Assembly (NCBI GenBank): GCA_963693365.1
Contig: CAVNZM010000016.1
Span: forward strand, 7,192,001-7,256,000
Length of the DNA: 64,000 nucleotides
Direction: 5' to 3'
DNA from: Amoebidium appalachense
Taxonomy: Eukaryota > Ichthyosporea
Translations under genes and position numbers: made by a program
In this document: piece by piece, positions 41,163 through 63,885 of the stretch
Layout of the letters: each line of letters opens with the position of its first letter
Numbering within the stretch: the first letter of the stretch is position 1
The notes under the pieces: generated by a model
Database searches by the model: none
Seen by the model: the letters and a program-made list of their open reading frames with translations, nothing else
Told to the model about the DNA's origin: nothing

Positions 41163-41575
41163 GACTTGAGTCCCGTAGAGCTGTTGACAGTAATATCCTA
41201 AGTCGTAATGTTCGCCTGTTATCAACATACAGACAAACGCATTAATACACGCACATATAGCTCTAGTACCTCTACCATCCAGGTGCACATGTACTTCGAA
41301 TTCACTGGCTCTCTGTGCCTTTCCCTAGTTCGAAAGATTTCCAATAGGTTAGTGATTGATCGGGAACCATCTCAGCTCTTTTCCTTGCAGCCACCAGCAT
41401 ATATGACTTGTTAAAGCCTCACATGTTTACACTCTTGGTACTTATACTTGACATGTTATAAACGTAGTGCACGGTACACAGAGTAACATACTACCGTTTG
41501 CTTTAAAGCAGTATGGCGTATGACAGCACACCAAAAAAGGATCTGTTTCGATAGTTACTCAGTTGTGTGGGGAGG

Positions 41576-53651
<12,076 letters not shown>

Positions 53652-53737
53652 TCTCCCTGGGGTTACCTCAGAGTAGGCACCCACACACGTAGATAGACAG
53701 GCATAAATGTCACACACAGAAATGTCGGATACAGTAA

Positions 53738-53786
<49 letters not shown>

Positions 53787-53876
53787 CAATATGGGTGGAT
53801 GTGTGCGCGAACAGGTGCACGCGGACACGCACAATAACACACTCACACACGTATGAACATAGGCGCACGCACACAC

Positions 53877-53925
<49 letters not shown>

Positions 53926-55668
53926 CACACACACAAACACACACTCATGCAGAGACACTAGTGCACACACTGATACCTTGGTTCTCTCTCCACACGGTAC
54001 CTAAACCATGGTGCATAGTTTGCTTGCATCGTTGCCCAACCATAATCTCCCCTCGTCAAAACAGTTCCTTGTTTACTTGGTTTTCTTGATGCAAAGCACA
54101 ACACCACACACACAGCACTAATGCTCCACGGTTTGGTGTTTCCACTCACGGCTAGACTACAAAGACCACCAAATTTAGAGTTCTCGAAAGTATATAGGAA
54201 TGTGGCACTATGGCATGTATGTTATCCTTGTTCCCCCCAGTCTTCTGTATGTACGTATGATTAAAATGACAAATTCACAAATGGGTGAGTTTTGACTTTT
54301 GAGCTCTCCGAAACTCGACTTTATGTGAGCACGGTGGATTATCACAGTGCATGTGGGGCCACCAGAGGTCGGACGACGTGTGTGCTGTGTGTGTGTGCTA
54401 CTGTAGGTAACAAACAGCTCTGTGCGTGTTTTCCTGGTAAAAATCGGTCAGATTATGGGTTTCATTACATATTAGATGCATTTAAAATATAGTATTATAT
54501 GCAGCAATCATGTGGGTGTAAATTGGGCAAACAAAGAAGGCAACCGGGTGCGCTGGTAGTGGCTGTGGGCTGTGGGTTTTTTTTCTTTCCTGTTTGTAGG
54601 TAGGCTGAGAGTTCCTCCTTTGCTACTTCATGAACTCCCCCCCCCCTCCCCCCCCCCACCCACCCACCCCAACGTGTACGTACACACACACACACACACG
54701 TGAACACACACACACACTCACTCATACACACACAAGCAAAAAAAACTGCACATAAAGTTAGAGCCGATCGCGAACGAGAGATTTGATACAAGTGTGTATT
54801 AAGATGGATGTGAGGGAGAGGGGGAAAGAGGTCTTCGAAGGAGAGAGATCTAGAAGAATCGGATAGTCTAAGAGATCTCGATGCACACAAGCGTGTGGGG
54901 AGAGAGCGAGAGCTAGAGCGAGAGGTCGAGGCCCTCGAAGAGACCCGGAGGGAGAGGGGGAGAGAGAGAGAGAGGAAGAAAGAGAGTGTGTGTGTGCGTG
55001 AGTGTGTGCGCTCGTGTGCGTGTGCGTGTGTGTGTGCCTGGGTGCTTGCCATGGTCGTACCGTTTTGTGCGTGTGCCTGTATGCCTGCAGGTTGTGGTAA
55101 GTTGTGAGGCCAGTGCCTCTCAGCCTGTCTTAGTGACGTGTCGGTCACGTAGCCCCAGGAACGGCAATTCGACTAAACCCACATGACCCTGTGAATGCGC
55201 TGCGAACCAATCAGATATAACATTTTTGACATGCTAAGCCAATAGAAACAGTTACTCTGTGAAGACTACAAAATGGCGCATTCCTATTCGCTTTAAGTCA
55301 TACAGTAATGTGGGCGTGGATACCCGTGCTTTTTGGTTCGAGCTGTGAGTGTGAGCCCAGCTGTCAGACAAAAACAAACATCGGCCTGCGACATGTTTTT
55401 TCCCTGTTTTTGCTGAACAGGCGTCTTCATCTCTCAAGATTAGATAGGCTTTTTTTTTTTTTTTTATAGAGAGAGTGCTCTGTTGTAGAGAAACATCTTG
55501 CAGGGGTCACACGTATAGTCTATCTCTCACTCGGTAGGCTACATTGTCACACCCTTCTCAAGAGGTACAACTAACATCAGTTAGGTTATGTTTCACACCG
55601 TGACTATTGAAATGCGAAGTCCACTAGCCACCCACCGATAGCCTTCTGCGTTTACATTTCACGCAACC
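53652..55668. other. Intergenic between DHHC and SPX-transporter genes
   Basis: (AC)n at 53741-53784 and 53868-53942, unique DNA at 53990-54620, an AG-rich patch near 54810-54985 and a GT-rich patch at 54987-55045. CCAAT boxes at about 55206 and 55241 may belong to the promoter of the transporter gene. No protein gene seen. Confidence 0.45.
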
Positions 55669-57804
55669 ATGAAGTTTGGCAAGAAACTGCAGGACGCCTC
55701 CGTGCCTGAGTGGCGCGAGTACTATATGGGCTATAAGCGGCTTAAGAGGGTGATTAAGAAGACGGAATTGAGGCGTATTCGTTCTACCAATGCCTCTCCT
55801 GTTCCGGATAAGGAAAAGGAAAAAGATCCAACCCTTGCAGAGAAACAGCCACTTCTAGCCACTGTTGATGAGAGCTTTGAGTCAGCCCTTGAGCATGACA
55901 TTATCTTAGTAGACAACTTTTTTCTTTCCAAACTGACTGAGGCCAAATACGAGTATGGTGAACTTCTAGCTGAGTTCAGACAAGGGGCCGCTACCCCGTC
56001 TCCCGGTCCCAGCACTTCACGTTTTCCCGTTTTTCTACCACGTCGACGCGCCGATGATTCACCTGAGGAACGGTTACTGAGCCTGTACGATAGGGTTCAG
56101 AAGCTCGAGGAGTTTTCCCGTGTAAACCAAACCGGGTTTCGTAAAATTGTCAAGAAATACGACAAAGCGACTGGGGGGGATACACTAAAACAGCTACAGG
56201 CACGCATGGAACGCACACATATGCACAGGTGCGACGAAGATATACACCACCTGTTGAAGGAAATTAATCTTCTGTACATGCAAATTACAAACGACCCCAC
56301 ACACTCGGCCAAGGAGATACTAGCCGAGCAGGCAAATTCGGGGGGTCTCTTCAAGGTGCACGTGGCCTGGAAATGGAAACCCCTTCTGTTTGGAGCAATC
56401 GTGTTTGTGGTGCTGCTGTGTGCACCCATCCTGAACCCCGAGCAGTACCACGCACAGAGATGCCTGGCCATGTTGGCCTTCATCACCGTGTTGTGGGTTA
56501 CAGAGGCAGTGCCGTATTTTGTGGCTGCACTGATGATCCCCGTCCTCTCTGTCCTTCTGCGAGTGTATCGGGACGAGATAACGGGCACGGCACTACCGGC
56601 GGAGCAAGCGGTCGAGTTTGTACTGAGCAAAATGTTCAACCACACAACGGCACTAATTCTCGGCGGTTTTGCGATATCATGTGCGTTTTCCAAGTACGGG
56701 TTTGAGTTGATCCTGGCGTCGTTTATCGTTAACCGGCTACAGCGCTACCCGCGTATTTTCCTTCTTGCGATGATGTTCCTGTGCGCTTTTCTCTCCATGT
56801 GGATCAGTAATGTGGCCGCCCCCCTCCTCTGCACATCCATTATTTCGCCTATTCTTCACGACCTTCCACGGCGCAACCGCTACCTAAAAGCACTGCTACT
56901 AGGTTTGGCATTTTCCGGAAACATTGGTGGCATGCTGACACCCATTTCTTCGCCGCAAAACGCCGTAGCTCTCGGGATTTATAACAATTTTGTGCGGAAA
57001 GAGGGAGAGGACGAGTCACAAATATCGTTTCTGTCGTGGATGATGGTGGCAGGTCCCAACGGGGTCTTTCTTTTGTTGGCCGCATGGGTGTTTCTGTTGG
57101 TGGCTGTGCGCCCGAACGATTGCCGTTGTCTTCCGGACGTTATTTTTGACCGGAAACCGTTTACGATTTTCCACTACATTGTTTTGTGCACATCCTTTGC
57201 AACCATCATATTGTGGTGCACGCAGTCGGTCAACGAGGTGATATTCGGCAACATGGGGTTCATTGCCCTGCTCCCCCTCGTTGTGTTTCTGAGCATCGGT
57301 GTCCTTACGAAGCATGATTTCAGAGAGCGGTTCGCTTGGGATCTTGTGTTCCTTATTTCCGGCGGCAATGTTTTGGGGGCGGCTATTAAAAGTTCATCGC
57401 TTCTGCAGTTGTTGGCAGACCCCATCGCTGATCTACTGGATGAGGCGAGACTTTCTGTGTGGGTGCTCACCATCATATTCTCGTTCATTTCCCTCCTCGT
57501 ATGCAGCGCAATATCGCACACGGTTGGTGCCATTATACTCACGCCACTCATCTGCGCCATCGGTCAACCACTCGGCGTCGAAAACATGCAACCCATGATC
57601 GTCGGTGCAACACTGATGTATAGCGGTGCGGGGGCGCTACCCATGTCGTCATTCCCGAACATCAATTCGCTTATGATGGAAGACGATCACGAGCAGAAGT
57701 ATCTGGACCCTGTTGACTTTATCAAGTATGGCGGTCCTTTTTCGGTTTTGTGTTTTTTGGTCACTGTGTCTTGGGGCTACATGTGGATGCTGTGCGTGTT
57801 TTGA
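55669..57804 (+). CDS. SPX-domain sodium/phosphate symporter (SLC13/DASS, Pho90/Pho91-like)
   Basis: A 711-residue membrane protein in a single exon. Residues 1 to about 215 form an SPX domain: the MKFGKKLQDASVPEW start, an EHDIILVDNFF helix at 75-85, and the basic GFRKIVKKYDK segment at 156-166 whose lysines bind inositol pyrophosphates in characterised SPX domains. From about 235 a DASS transporter follows with 10 or more hydrophobic segments, WVTEAVP at 276-282, ISNVAAP, GNIGGMLTPISSPQN from 417, and AISHTVGAIILTPL near the C-terminus, matching the two re-entrant substrate-binding hairpins of the family. The organisation equals yeast Pho87/Pho90/Pho91. Whether it sits in the plasma membrane (uptake) or vacuole (export) cannot be told from sequence. 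A polyphosphate polymerase gene follows 3.4 kb downstream on the same strand. Confidence 0.93.
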   Translation: MKFGKKLQDASVPEWREYYMGYKRLKRVIKKTELRRIRSTNASPVPDKEKEKDPTLAEKQPLLATVDESFESALEHDIILVDNFFLSKLTEAKYEYGELLAEFRQGAATPSPGPSTSRFPVFLPRRRADDSPEERLLSLYDRVQKLEEFSRVNQTGFRKIVKKYDKATGGDTLKQLQARMERTHMHRCDEDIHHLLKEINLLYMQITNDPTHSAKEILAEQANSGGLFKVHVAWKWKPLLFGAIVFVVLLCAPILNPEQYHAQRCLAMLAFITVLWVTEAVPYFVAALMIPVLSVLLRVYRDEITGTALPAEQAVEFVLSKMFNHTTALILGGFAISCAFSKYGFELILASFIVNRLQRYPRIFLLAMMFLCAFLSMWISNVAAPLLCTSIISPILHDLPRRNRYLKALLLGLAFSGNIGGMLTPISSPQNAVALGIYNNFVRKEGEDESQISFLSWMMVAGPNGVFLLLAAWVFLLVAVRPNDCRCLPDVIFDRKPFTIFHYIVLCTSFATIILWCTQSVNEVIFGNMGFIALLPLVVFLSIGVLTKHDFRERFAWDLVFLISGGNVLGAAIKSSSLLQLLADPIADLLDEARLSVWVLTIIFSFISLLVCSAISHTVGAIILTPLICAIGQPLGVENMQPMIVGATLMYSGAGALPMSSFPNINSLMMEDDHEQKYLDPVDFIKYGGPFSVLCFLVTVSWGYMWMLCVF

Positions 57805-58317
57805 CTTAGGTGTTTAAGATTCTTAGAGTCTTGGCTAAGTTTGTAGGAATCAGCTGAACCTGGACTATGAACTCCATTTTTTTTTTTCCTGGTTTTTTTT
57901 TTGTTTTTTGTTTTTCTTTTTTGCAAGAAGACAAACACTTTACGTTGGTGGTGCGTATGAACATCTCCGTTATGTGCGAAAGGCTTCTGGGTTTCCTTAC
58001 GTTCAAATCTAGATGGGAATCTTCTTGTTTTGTGCTGGATCTAGATAGGTTTTTGCACCTTCTGAGGAATAGCCACACAAGGTGCAGGTATGAATGTCCA
58101 TTGAACCCGTTATAAGTACTACATCGTAGGCTACTTTGCGAATAAGAGTAAGTGTTATCTTTGCAGTGTTAGCAGTTGTGGGTTTTAGTGCTTGACCAAT
58201 TAGTTGTTCCGTCCTATTTTCTTTATGTTGAACTTTATTTAGAATACACAGTGCTGGTTCTGGAACACACGATGGTGCAACCCTCCCTCCCTCCCTCCCC
58301 CTCCCTTCCTCCCCTCT

Positions 58318-58400
58318 CCCCTGAGGGTTCTAAGGGTGGGCATGGCCTATTATGCATAATCTATATTCGTGTGATTTGCGTAGGCTAGGTCTGCATGTTG
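58318..58400 (+). repeat. C-tailed short element, diverged internal fragment
   Basis: CCCCTGAGGGTTCTAAGGGT, then CCTATTATGCATAATC and a TTTGCGTAGG region, resembling the GAGGATGGGCTCTGCTTATT-TATGCATACTC block. Weak match. Confidence 0.35.
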
Positions 58401-58439
58401 TTCGTCAAGAGAGTTCCCTTCATGGTCTATATATCACAA

Positions 58440-58592
58440 TCACCCCCCCCCCCCCCCCCCCCCCCCCGGAGCATGTCTTAAAGTCTCTCCCCAGCCCCCT
58501 TCCATGCGATGCATTGTGATTTGCATGTGCATACCACACGTGTACATACACATTTGTACAAGCTTACGCACACACACACACACACACACACA

Positions 58593-58685
<93 letters not shown>

Positions 58686-58770
58686 GCACATCATAGTACC
58701 TACATCCCAACGTTTCACCCATCTCCCCCCCCCCCCCCCCCCCCCCCCCACCCACCCCCCCCGCCCCTCC
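58440..58770. repeat. C tracts, (AC)n and (AG)n
   Basis: C run at 58442-58467, (AC)n at 58569-58594, (AG)n at 58596-58681 and a C-rich tract at 58727-58780. Confidence 0.95.
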
Positions 58771-59575
58771 TCCCCCCCAGAAAAAAAAAAGACAAGAATT
58801 AAACGAAAGAAAAATGGTTTCATTTCGCCAGCTCCACGTTGCCCTTCAATATCTCCCCCCTCCCCTGCAGCAACCGTGCATGGTTAGTGTAGAGAAAACA
58901 AAACAAAAAATAAATAATAATAAACAAACAAACAAAGAAAAAAACAAAGAAACACCCCACATCGCAAACTAACTAATCAACGGCTGTTTAAAGGCAGGTG
59001 TGATCAAAAAGAAAACACCACACTCCATTGCGAAAGTGTTTGTGTGCGTGTACTTGTGCGCCTGGAGCACACTCAATGAGGATGTTCGTGAGACTCTTTT
59101 GTGTGTGTCTATGAGGAAACAAGTGTCTGTGCGGGCATGTCACAGTATCACGGTGTGTGTACGTGTGCGTGTGTGTGTGGGTGGATCTGTGCGAATGTGT
59201 TTCCATGCATGTGTGCTTGAGCTGTGTAAGTGCCTATCTCTTTCCTGCCTGTCTTTTCAGCGTGTGTGGTTGTAACGTGCAGCACGTGCCTGCATTTGTA
59301 TTTGGCTGCTGTGTATTCGCGCACGTGTGCGTGTGAAGGTGTTTTTGTGTGGCGCCACGTTGTGTGTGCATGGTAAATCTGTGGGCAGGTGCGGGCAGAG
59401 TGTGTACGTGAAATTTTTGTGTGGCACGCGCCCGCCCGTGCGTGCGTGTATGTGTGTGTGTGCCACTGTGTTTTGCGTGTGTGAGTACATATGTGTGCAG
59501 ATCCGTGCGTGTGTCTGTGTGTGACGTGTGTGTGTGTGTGTGCGTGTGTCTGTGTCTCTCTGTGTGTGTGTGAGA

Positions 59576-59613
<38 letters not shown>

Positions 59614-60018
59614 GTGCGTGCGTATGTGTATGTGTGTGTGTGTGTTTGCATGTGTGTGTGTGTGACATTTTGTGTGTGCGTGTGTGCGCGCGCGTGCTTG
59701 TGTGCACATGCGCATGTGCGTGTGTGCGTGTGTGTGTGCGTGTGTGTGGGTGGGTGGGTGCGTGCATGCACGTGTGTGTTTCCTTGTGTGTGTGTGCGCG
59801 CGTGTGCGTGCGTGCGTGCGTGTGTGCGTGTGTGCGTGTGTGCGTGTGTGCGTGTGTGCGTGTGTGCGTGTGTGCGTGCTGTGCGTGCTGTGCGTGTGCG
59901 TGTGTGTGTGTTTAACACACGCATGCTGTACTCTTCAAGCTGAAACCGCAAGGTTTTTGGTAGTACCAGTTTCCTGTGTCCCCCCCCCCCCCCCCCCCCT
60001 CCCCCCTCCCCCTCTCAG

Positions 60019-60052
<34 letters not shown>

Positions 60053-60830
60053 ATCCCCCCCCGGGCCCCTCCACTCCCTCCCTTCCCGGTTTTCAGATTC
60101 TTATACATGAATCTTCAATAACGTCATCTCCGGCATCAGGGCTGTAGGCGCAGACAGACAGATAGTATAAGTACATATCTGCAATGTTCATGCGTGATGC
60201 CACAGTGTGCACACTGACACGTGAGGTCGACGGCATACATGCATACATCATGCACATACAGTTGAGATCTAGAACAGATGCTTGCATAGGCATGCACATT
60301 TATACACATGCGGTATAGACATAACTCTCGTGTTACACATATATAGGCTCTCACACGTCAGATATGTGACACAAACCCATTAATGCGCATGTGCAATCTT
60401 GTGTGCGTATAAAGTTGGTCCCGACCAGCTGTGCACGTGCACCGGCAGCGTACAGCTGACCATGTTTCATCTTGCAGCTGCAGATAACCAGTTCGTTGCC
60501 AGGCTGTACATGCAGCAGCACCGAGCACGCGTTCCTGTCACATTTCCTCAAGCACCGCACAGTGAGCGCAGTGAAGGTGCATGTTTCGCCGTGAAGATGT
60601 CAACTTATCAGAGTCAAGATCAGCTGGGCTCAGCAGGTGAGTATAGGGGGACTTCCGGCTGGAGTATCTCGCTGCCGCGGCGGCGCGCTGAGACATCCAT
60701 TCCCGGTTTGGGTACGTACTACTACAGGCGTATTTTTCCACAGGTTCGTCTTTTGTTCAATTGTTATAGATATTCAACACGTGCTGTGTTTTTGGATACA
60801 TGTACTTTACGTACTTAGTAACGCCGACGA

Positions 60831-60882
60831 CGCGAGTCGCGAGTCGCGAGTCGCGAGCCTTCGAAATTCGAAAATTCGAATT
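60831..60882. repeat. Tandem GAGTCGCGA units next to TTCGAA palindromes
   Basis: Three to four 9-base units CGCGAGTCG from 60831 to about 60857, giving TCGCGA palindromes every 9 bases, followed by TTCGAAATTCGAAAATTCGA at 60860-60879. About 350 bases upstream of the VTC start codon. Confidence 0.8.
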
Positions 60883-61029
60883 GAACCGAACTGACAGGTG
60901 CCGAAATTGCAATATAGGGGGTATACAATCAAAGCCTTCACCAATGAGATGACCGAATAGAACGAATAGATCTGCCATCTCCTCCATCTTTTGGGCGAGC
61001 CACGTCAGATGGCCGTGTGCTCCGCGCAC

Positions 61030-61036
61030 TATAAAA
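61030..61036 (+). promoter_or_regulatory. TATA box of the VTC gene
   Basis: TATAAAA about 195 bases upstream of the ATG, with ACCAAT near 60937. Predicted start site near 61060. Confidence 0.55.
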
Positions 61037-61224
61037 CCTGCCCCACCCTCTGCTCTCCTCTCAGTTCCGGTGTGTGCGCAGTTAGCAAATGTGCACTATT
61101 TCGCTAGTTAGCTACCTTTTCGGCTATACGCTCCAGTAGCATTATTCTGTGAACTAATTAGGTCTCACTCAGCACCCACACACACGAGACAAGTCGTGTG
61201 TGCTGCCACACACGGCTGGCCACC

Positions 61225-62721
61225 ATGGCGCCAAACGCCACTACCACACTGTGCGCACTCACCCCCATGGCCACACACTCATTTCCAAACATAAACACAG
61301 CACAAACCACACGGGATGGATCTGACGGGGTATTCACACGCAAAACCAAAAAATACGTCATTGCAAACAGTCAACTTGCACACTGCAAACAAGTTCTGAG
61401 CGAAAACTTGGGCTGCTCTCCCTTTGTGTTCCCCGACGGTACACAGACACTCAGCCAAACTAACCACAGCGTGTACTTGGACAATGACACCCTAGACCTC
61501 TACCACAACGCAGCAGCTAAAAAGGACGGCGCACAACGAGTTCGTATCCGTTGGTACGGTGAGAGTCTGTCGCGGTCGAGTGTGTTCGTTGAGAGAAAGA
61601 AACATAGGGACGAAGAGGGACGTTTGAAGGGAAAATACTCGAGCAAGGAGAGGTTTGAGCTGCCTGTGGAAAACATCGAGGGGTATCTGCAAGGCACATG
61701 GACACCAACGGGCGAGGGCGTGCCCAAACTAGCAAAGTCTGTGCAATGGCTGGCAGTGGGAGAGAAACTACGTCCAAACACACACATCACATACACGCGC
61801 ACGTCGTATCAGAACGACACGGACACAAACACGCGTATCACCATCGACGAGGGCACGTGCGCGTACACGTGCACAGGCACGTGGGCAGACATTGTGAAAG
61901 CAGACGGAAGGCCAAACACGCGGCATAAGTGTGGGGTGGATGGGTTTGGGGTGATGGAGGTGAAGGTGAGGGTGGCGGACGGGAAGAGCGCAGCGGACTT
62001 CTATCCGGCGTGGCTGACGCAACTTCTCGAAAATCCGGGAATTTCCGAAATGAAAATATCGAAATACGACCTTGCCTGTGCCCGTCTCATGCCTGAAAAA
62101 CTCGTGTTTGTACCAGCGTTTGTGGAGGAAATCGAGAACTTTGCACGTGCACACACAGGCTCGGCAGGGCCCGTGGAAAAAGTTGAACCCCTTATGCACG
62201 CCCTTCCACCCACCACCGCACACACGGTCGTTTCCTTGGTTGAAGACGAAAAACGGAAAGAAAACGAAAACACAACACCTGTTTGCGCTGTTGACGTTAA
62301 CCCAAAAACAGAAAATGAAACGGAAACGAAAAAGGAACCCCTCAAATCGATCGACAAGAAGGGGCTCATGGCGGTAGAGAGAACATTTTTCAAGTGGGTG
62401 CGCACCGCGGCATTCTTCGTAGCATTTGGTCTCGCGCTCGCACACATGCAGGGAGGGAAGAGCATTTACGCAAAGGTAGCCATCACCACCACGTGCGCAG
62501 ATGCGCTTGTACTATACGCACTTGTGGTGTATCATAGACGTGCACGGCTTATGATTGCAGGGAGAGTTGATACGGATGGGTCTGCGCCTGTGTTCTATAG
62601 CAAGTATGCTACCACGGTACTGGGGGTGGGGTTTGTGCTGTTTTTTACTATTTACACGGTGGTGGTGTTTGTGTTGGGTGCGGACACTAGACCATTTTCG
62701 TCGGGTAATACGGGTGCGTAG
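61225..62721 (+). CDS. VTC-type polyphosphate polymerase without SPX domain
   Basis: A 498-residue protein, one exon. The ATG at 61225 has an ideal context (GCCACCATGG). Residues about 45-310 form the VTC tunnel-fold polymerase that makes polyphosphate from ATP: RVRIRW at 105-110, VERKKHRD at 122-129, KER at 141-143, a TRITID strand at 203-208, VMEVKV at 243-248 and ISKYDLACARL at 278-288, in the same order as the catalytic basic residues and metal-binding Glu of yeast Vtc4. A charged linker (about 310-385) leads to a VTC1-type membrane domain with three hydrophobic spans (about 398-416, 423-443, 465-486). Yeast Vtc2-4 carry an N-terminal SPX domain; here there is room for only ~45 residues before the catalytic fold, and none is seen. 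The SPX-bearing transporter lies just upstream. Confidence 0.9.
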   Translation: MAPNATTTLCALTPMATHSFPNINTAQTTRDGSDGVFTRKTKKYVIANSQLAHCKQVLSENLGCSPFVFPDGTQTLSQTNHSVYLDNDTLDLYHNAAAKKDGAQRVRIRWYGESLSRSSVFVERKKHRDEEGRLKGKYSSKERFELPVENIEGYLQGTWTPTGEGVPKLAKSVQWLAVGEKLRPNTHITYTRTSYQNDTDTNTRITIDEGTCAYTCTGTWADIVKADGRPNTRHKCGVDGFGVMEVKVRVADGKSAADFYPAWLTQLLENPGISEMKISKYDLACARLMPEKLVFVPAFVEEIENFARAHTGSAGPVEKVEPLMHALPPTTAHTVVSLVEDEKRKENENTTPVCAVDVNPKTENETETKKEPLKSIDKKGLMAVERTFFKWVRTAAFFVAFGLALAHMQGGKSIYAKVAITTTCADALVLYALVVYHRRARLMIAGRVDTDGSAPVFYSKYATTVLGVGFVLFFTIYTVVVFVLGADTRPFSSGNTGA

Positions 62722-63885
62722 CGTGTGTGGTGGTGATGGGGGTACTACGGATTTTGCATGTTAGACAGCCACTTTTCAATGTATGAGGATGTTATTTCAG
62801 TGTGGCAGGCTAAAAACGAGAAATTGGCATATTTTATCTTTTCTTTTTCGGTGTTATTTTTTGGAAAATTTGGCTCGGAGCAGAGTAGAGGGTGTCTTAG
62901 CTTCACCATTCTTGTGACTAAGAGTACGGCGCCATTGCCCCCCCGTTCCCCAATCTCCTCAAATCCCCATCCCCACTCCATCACCCTTTCGTATCAAGCG
63001 AATTTTTCTAGTTAGAGCTTTTGGCTTTGAGTTTCTATTTGTATGAATGGAGTTAGAAAACCTATGAGTTGTTATACATAGCTAGTGGGGTGATGTGTAA
63101 ATAACCCAACCTTTACACTGATTACGTCTTTGCAATCTTTTTGAAGACGGCTGAAGTGTGAGAAAAATAAACGAATGTTTATTTCGAACCTTGAAAATAC
63201 CCGATCAAGCCTCCCCTACTAACCTCTCCTCACCCCCCCCCCCCCCCCCCTACCTCCCGCCCTTTCCCCTTCCCCTCCCTCCCCCCCTCCCCCCTCCCTG
63301 CATCCTCCAAAATCCGCTCTATCCACATACATGTGCTTTCCCCTCCCTCCTAGGAATGACACCGTGCAGGCTGCGTTGTCCCAAACTGAATTAACATAGC
63401 CATCCCATTCATAACCCCCCCCCCCCCCCCTAAAAAAAAAAAAAAAAAAAAAAAAAGACACTCACTCAGACATCCCTCCTCCCCCTCCTCCCATCTTCAT
63501 TCGTCTCCCTCCCTCCCCTTCCCCCCCCCCCCCCCCCCCTCCCCTCCCCCCCCCCCCCCCAAAAAAAAAGAACGCCACCGCCTCCGCCAATCCACACAAT
63601 GATACAAGAACACGAGTTCGGCCCCCCTCCCCTCCCCCCTCCTCCCACCCCCTCCCCCCCCCCCCCCCCCCCCAGCCCCCCCGGAATAAAAAAAAAACAC
63701 CCCTCCTCCGTTCAAACCTCCTTCTCGATCACGTATACTCATTTTTCCACCACTTAAATCATGGTTTTACCTACACACACATGTGTGTACCACTCAACAC
63801 ACGCAGATGCGCGTGCCGTGCTAGTATCTAACATTAATGCACCAAGGCACCTCACAAACATTATGCACACAGACACATAATAAAC
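62722..63885. other. Intergenic, no gene seen
   Basis: Unique DNA to about 63230, including a possible 3' UTR of the VTC gene, then C-rich and A-rich tracts (63233-63250, 63415-63457, 63517-63570, 63650-63710) and an AC-rich unique tail. Confidence 0.5.

Larger units (their letters stand above)
39523..41575. other. Intergenic between Agd3-like and DHHC genes
   Basis: Holds a 49-bp tandem duplication (39580-39677), unique AT-rich DNA (39680-40440), a short C-rich patch near 40305-40340, (CA)n at 40515-40571 and a tRNA-derived SINE (40772-41162). No protein gene seen. Confidence 0.5.
57805..61224. other. Intergenic between the phosphate transporter and VTC genes
   Basis: Unique T-rich DNA to about 58270, a SINE fragment (58318-58400), C tracts, (AC)n and (AG)n (58440-58770), unique DNA (58780-59150), a degenerate GT/GTGC-rich zone (59150-59910), C tracts (59980-60065), then mostly unique DNA with a TCGCGA/TTCGAA cluster and the VTC promoter. 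An ATG at 60598 opens a 13-codon frame ending at a perfect GTGAGT donor, a possible small exon of unknown function. Confidence 0.45.

Noticed and set aside
54495-55148. 217-codon minus-strand frame with Ser/Arg-rich region
   Set aside because: Most of it comes from AG/GT repeats, and its ends show no start context or domain; not an SR protein.
60215-60783. CACGTG motifs as Pho4-type phosphate-response elements upstream of VTC
   Set aside because: CACGTG arises constantly from CA/GT repeats in this window, so its presence here is not informative without conservation.
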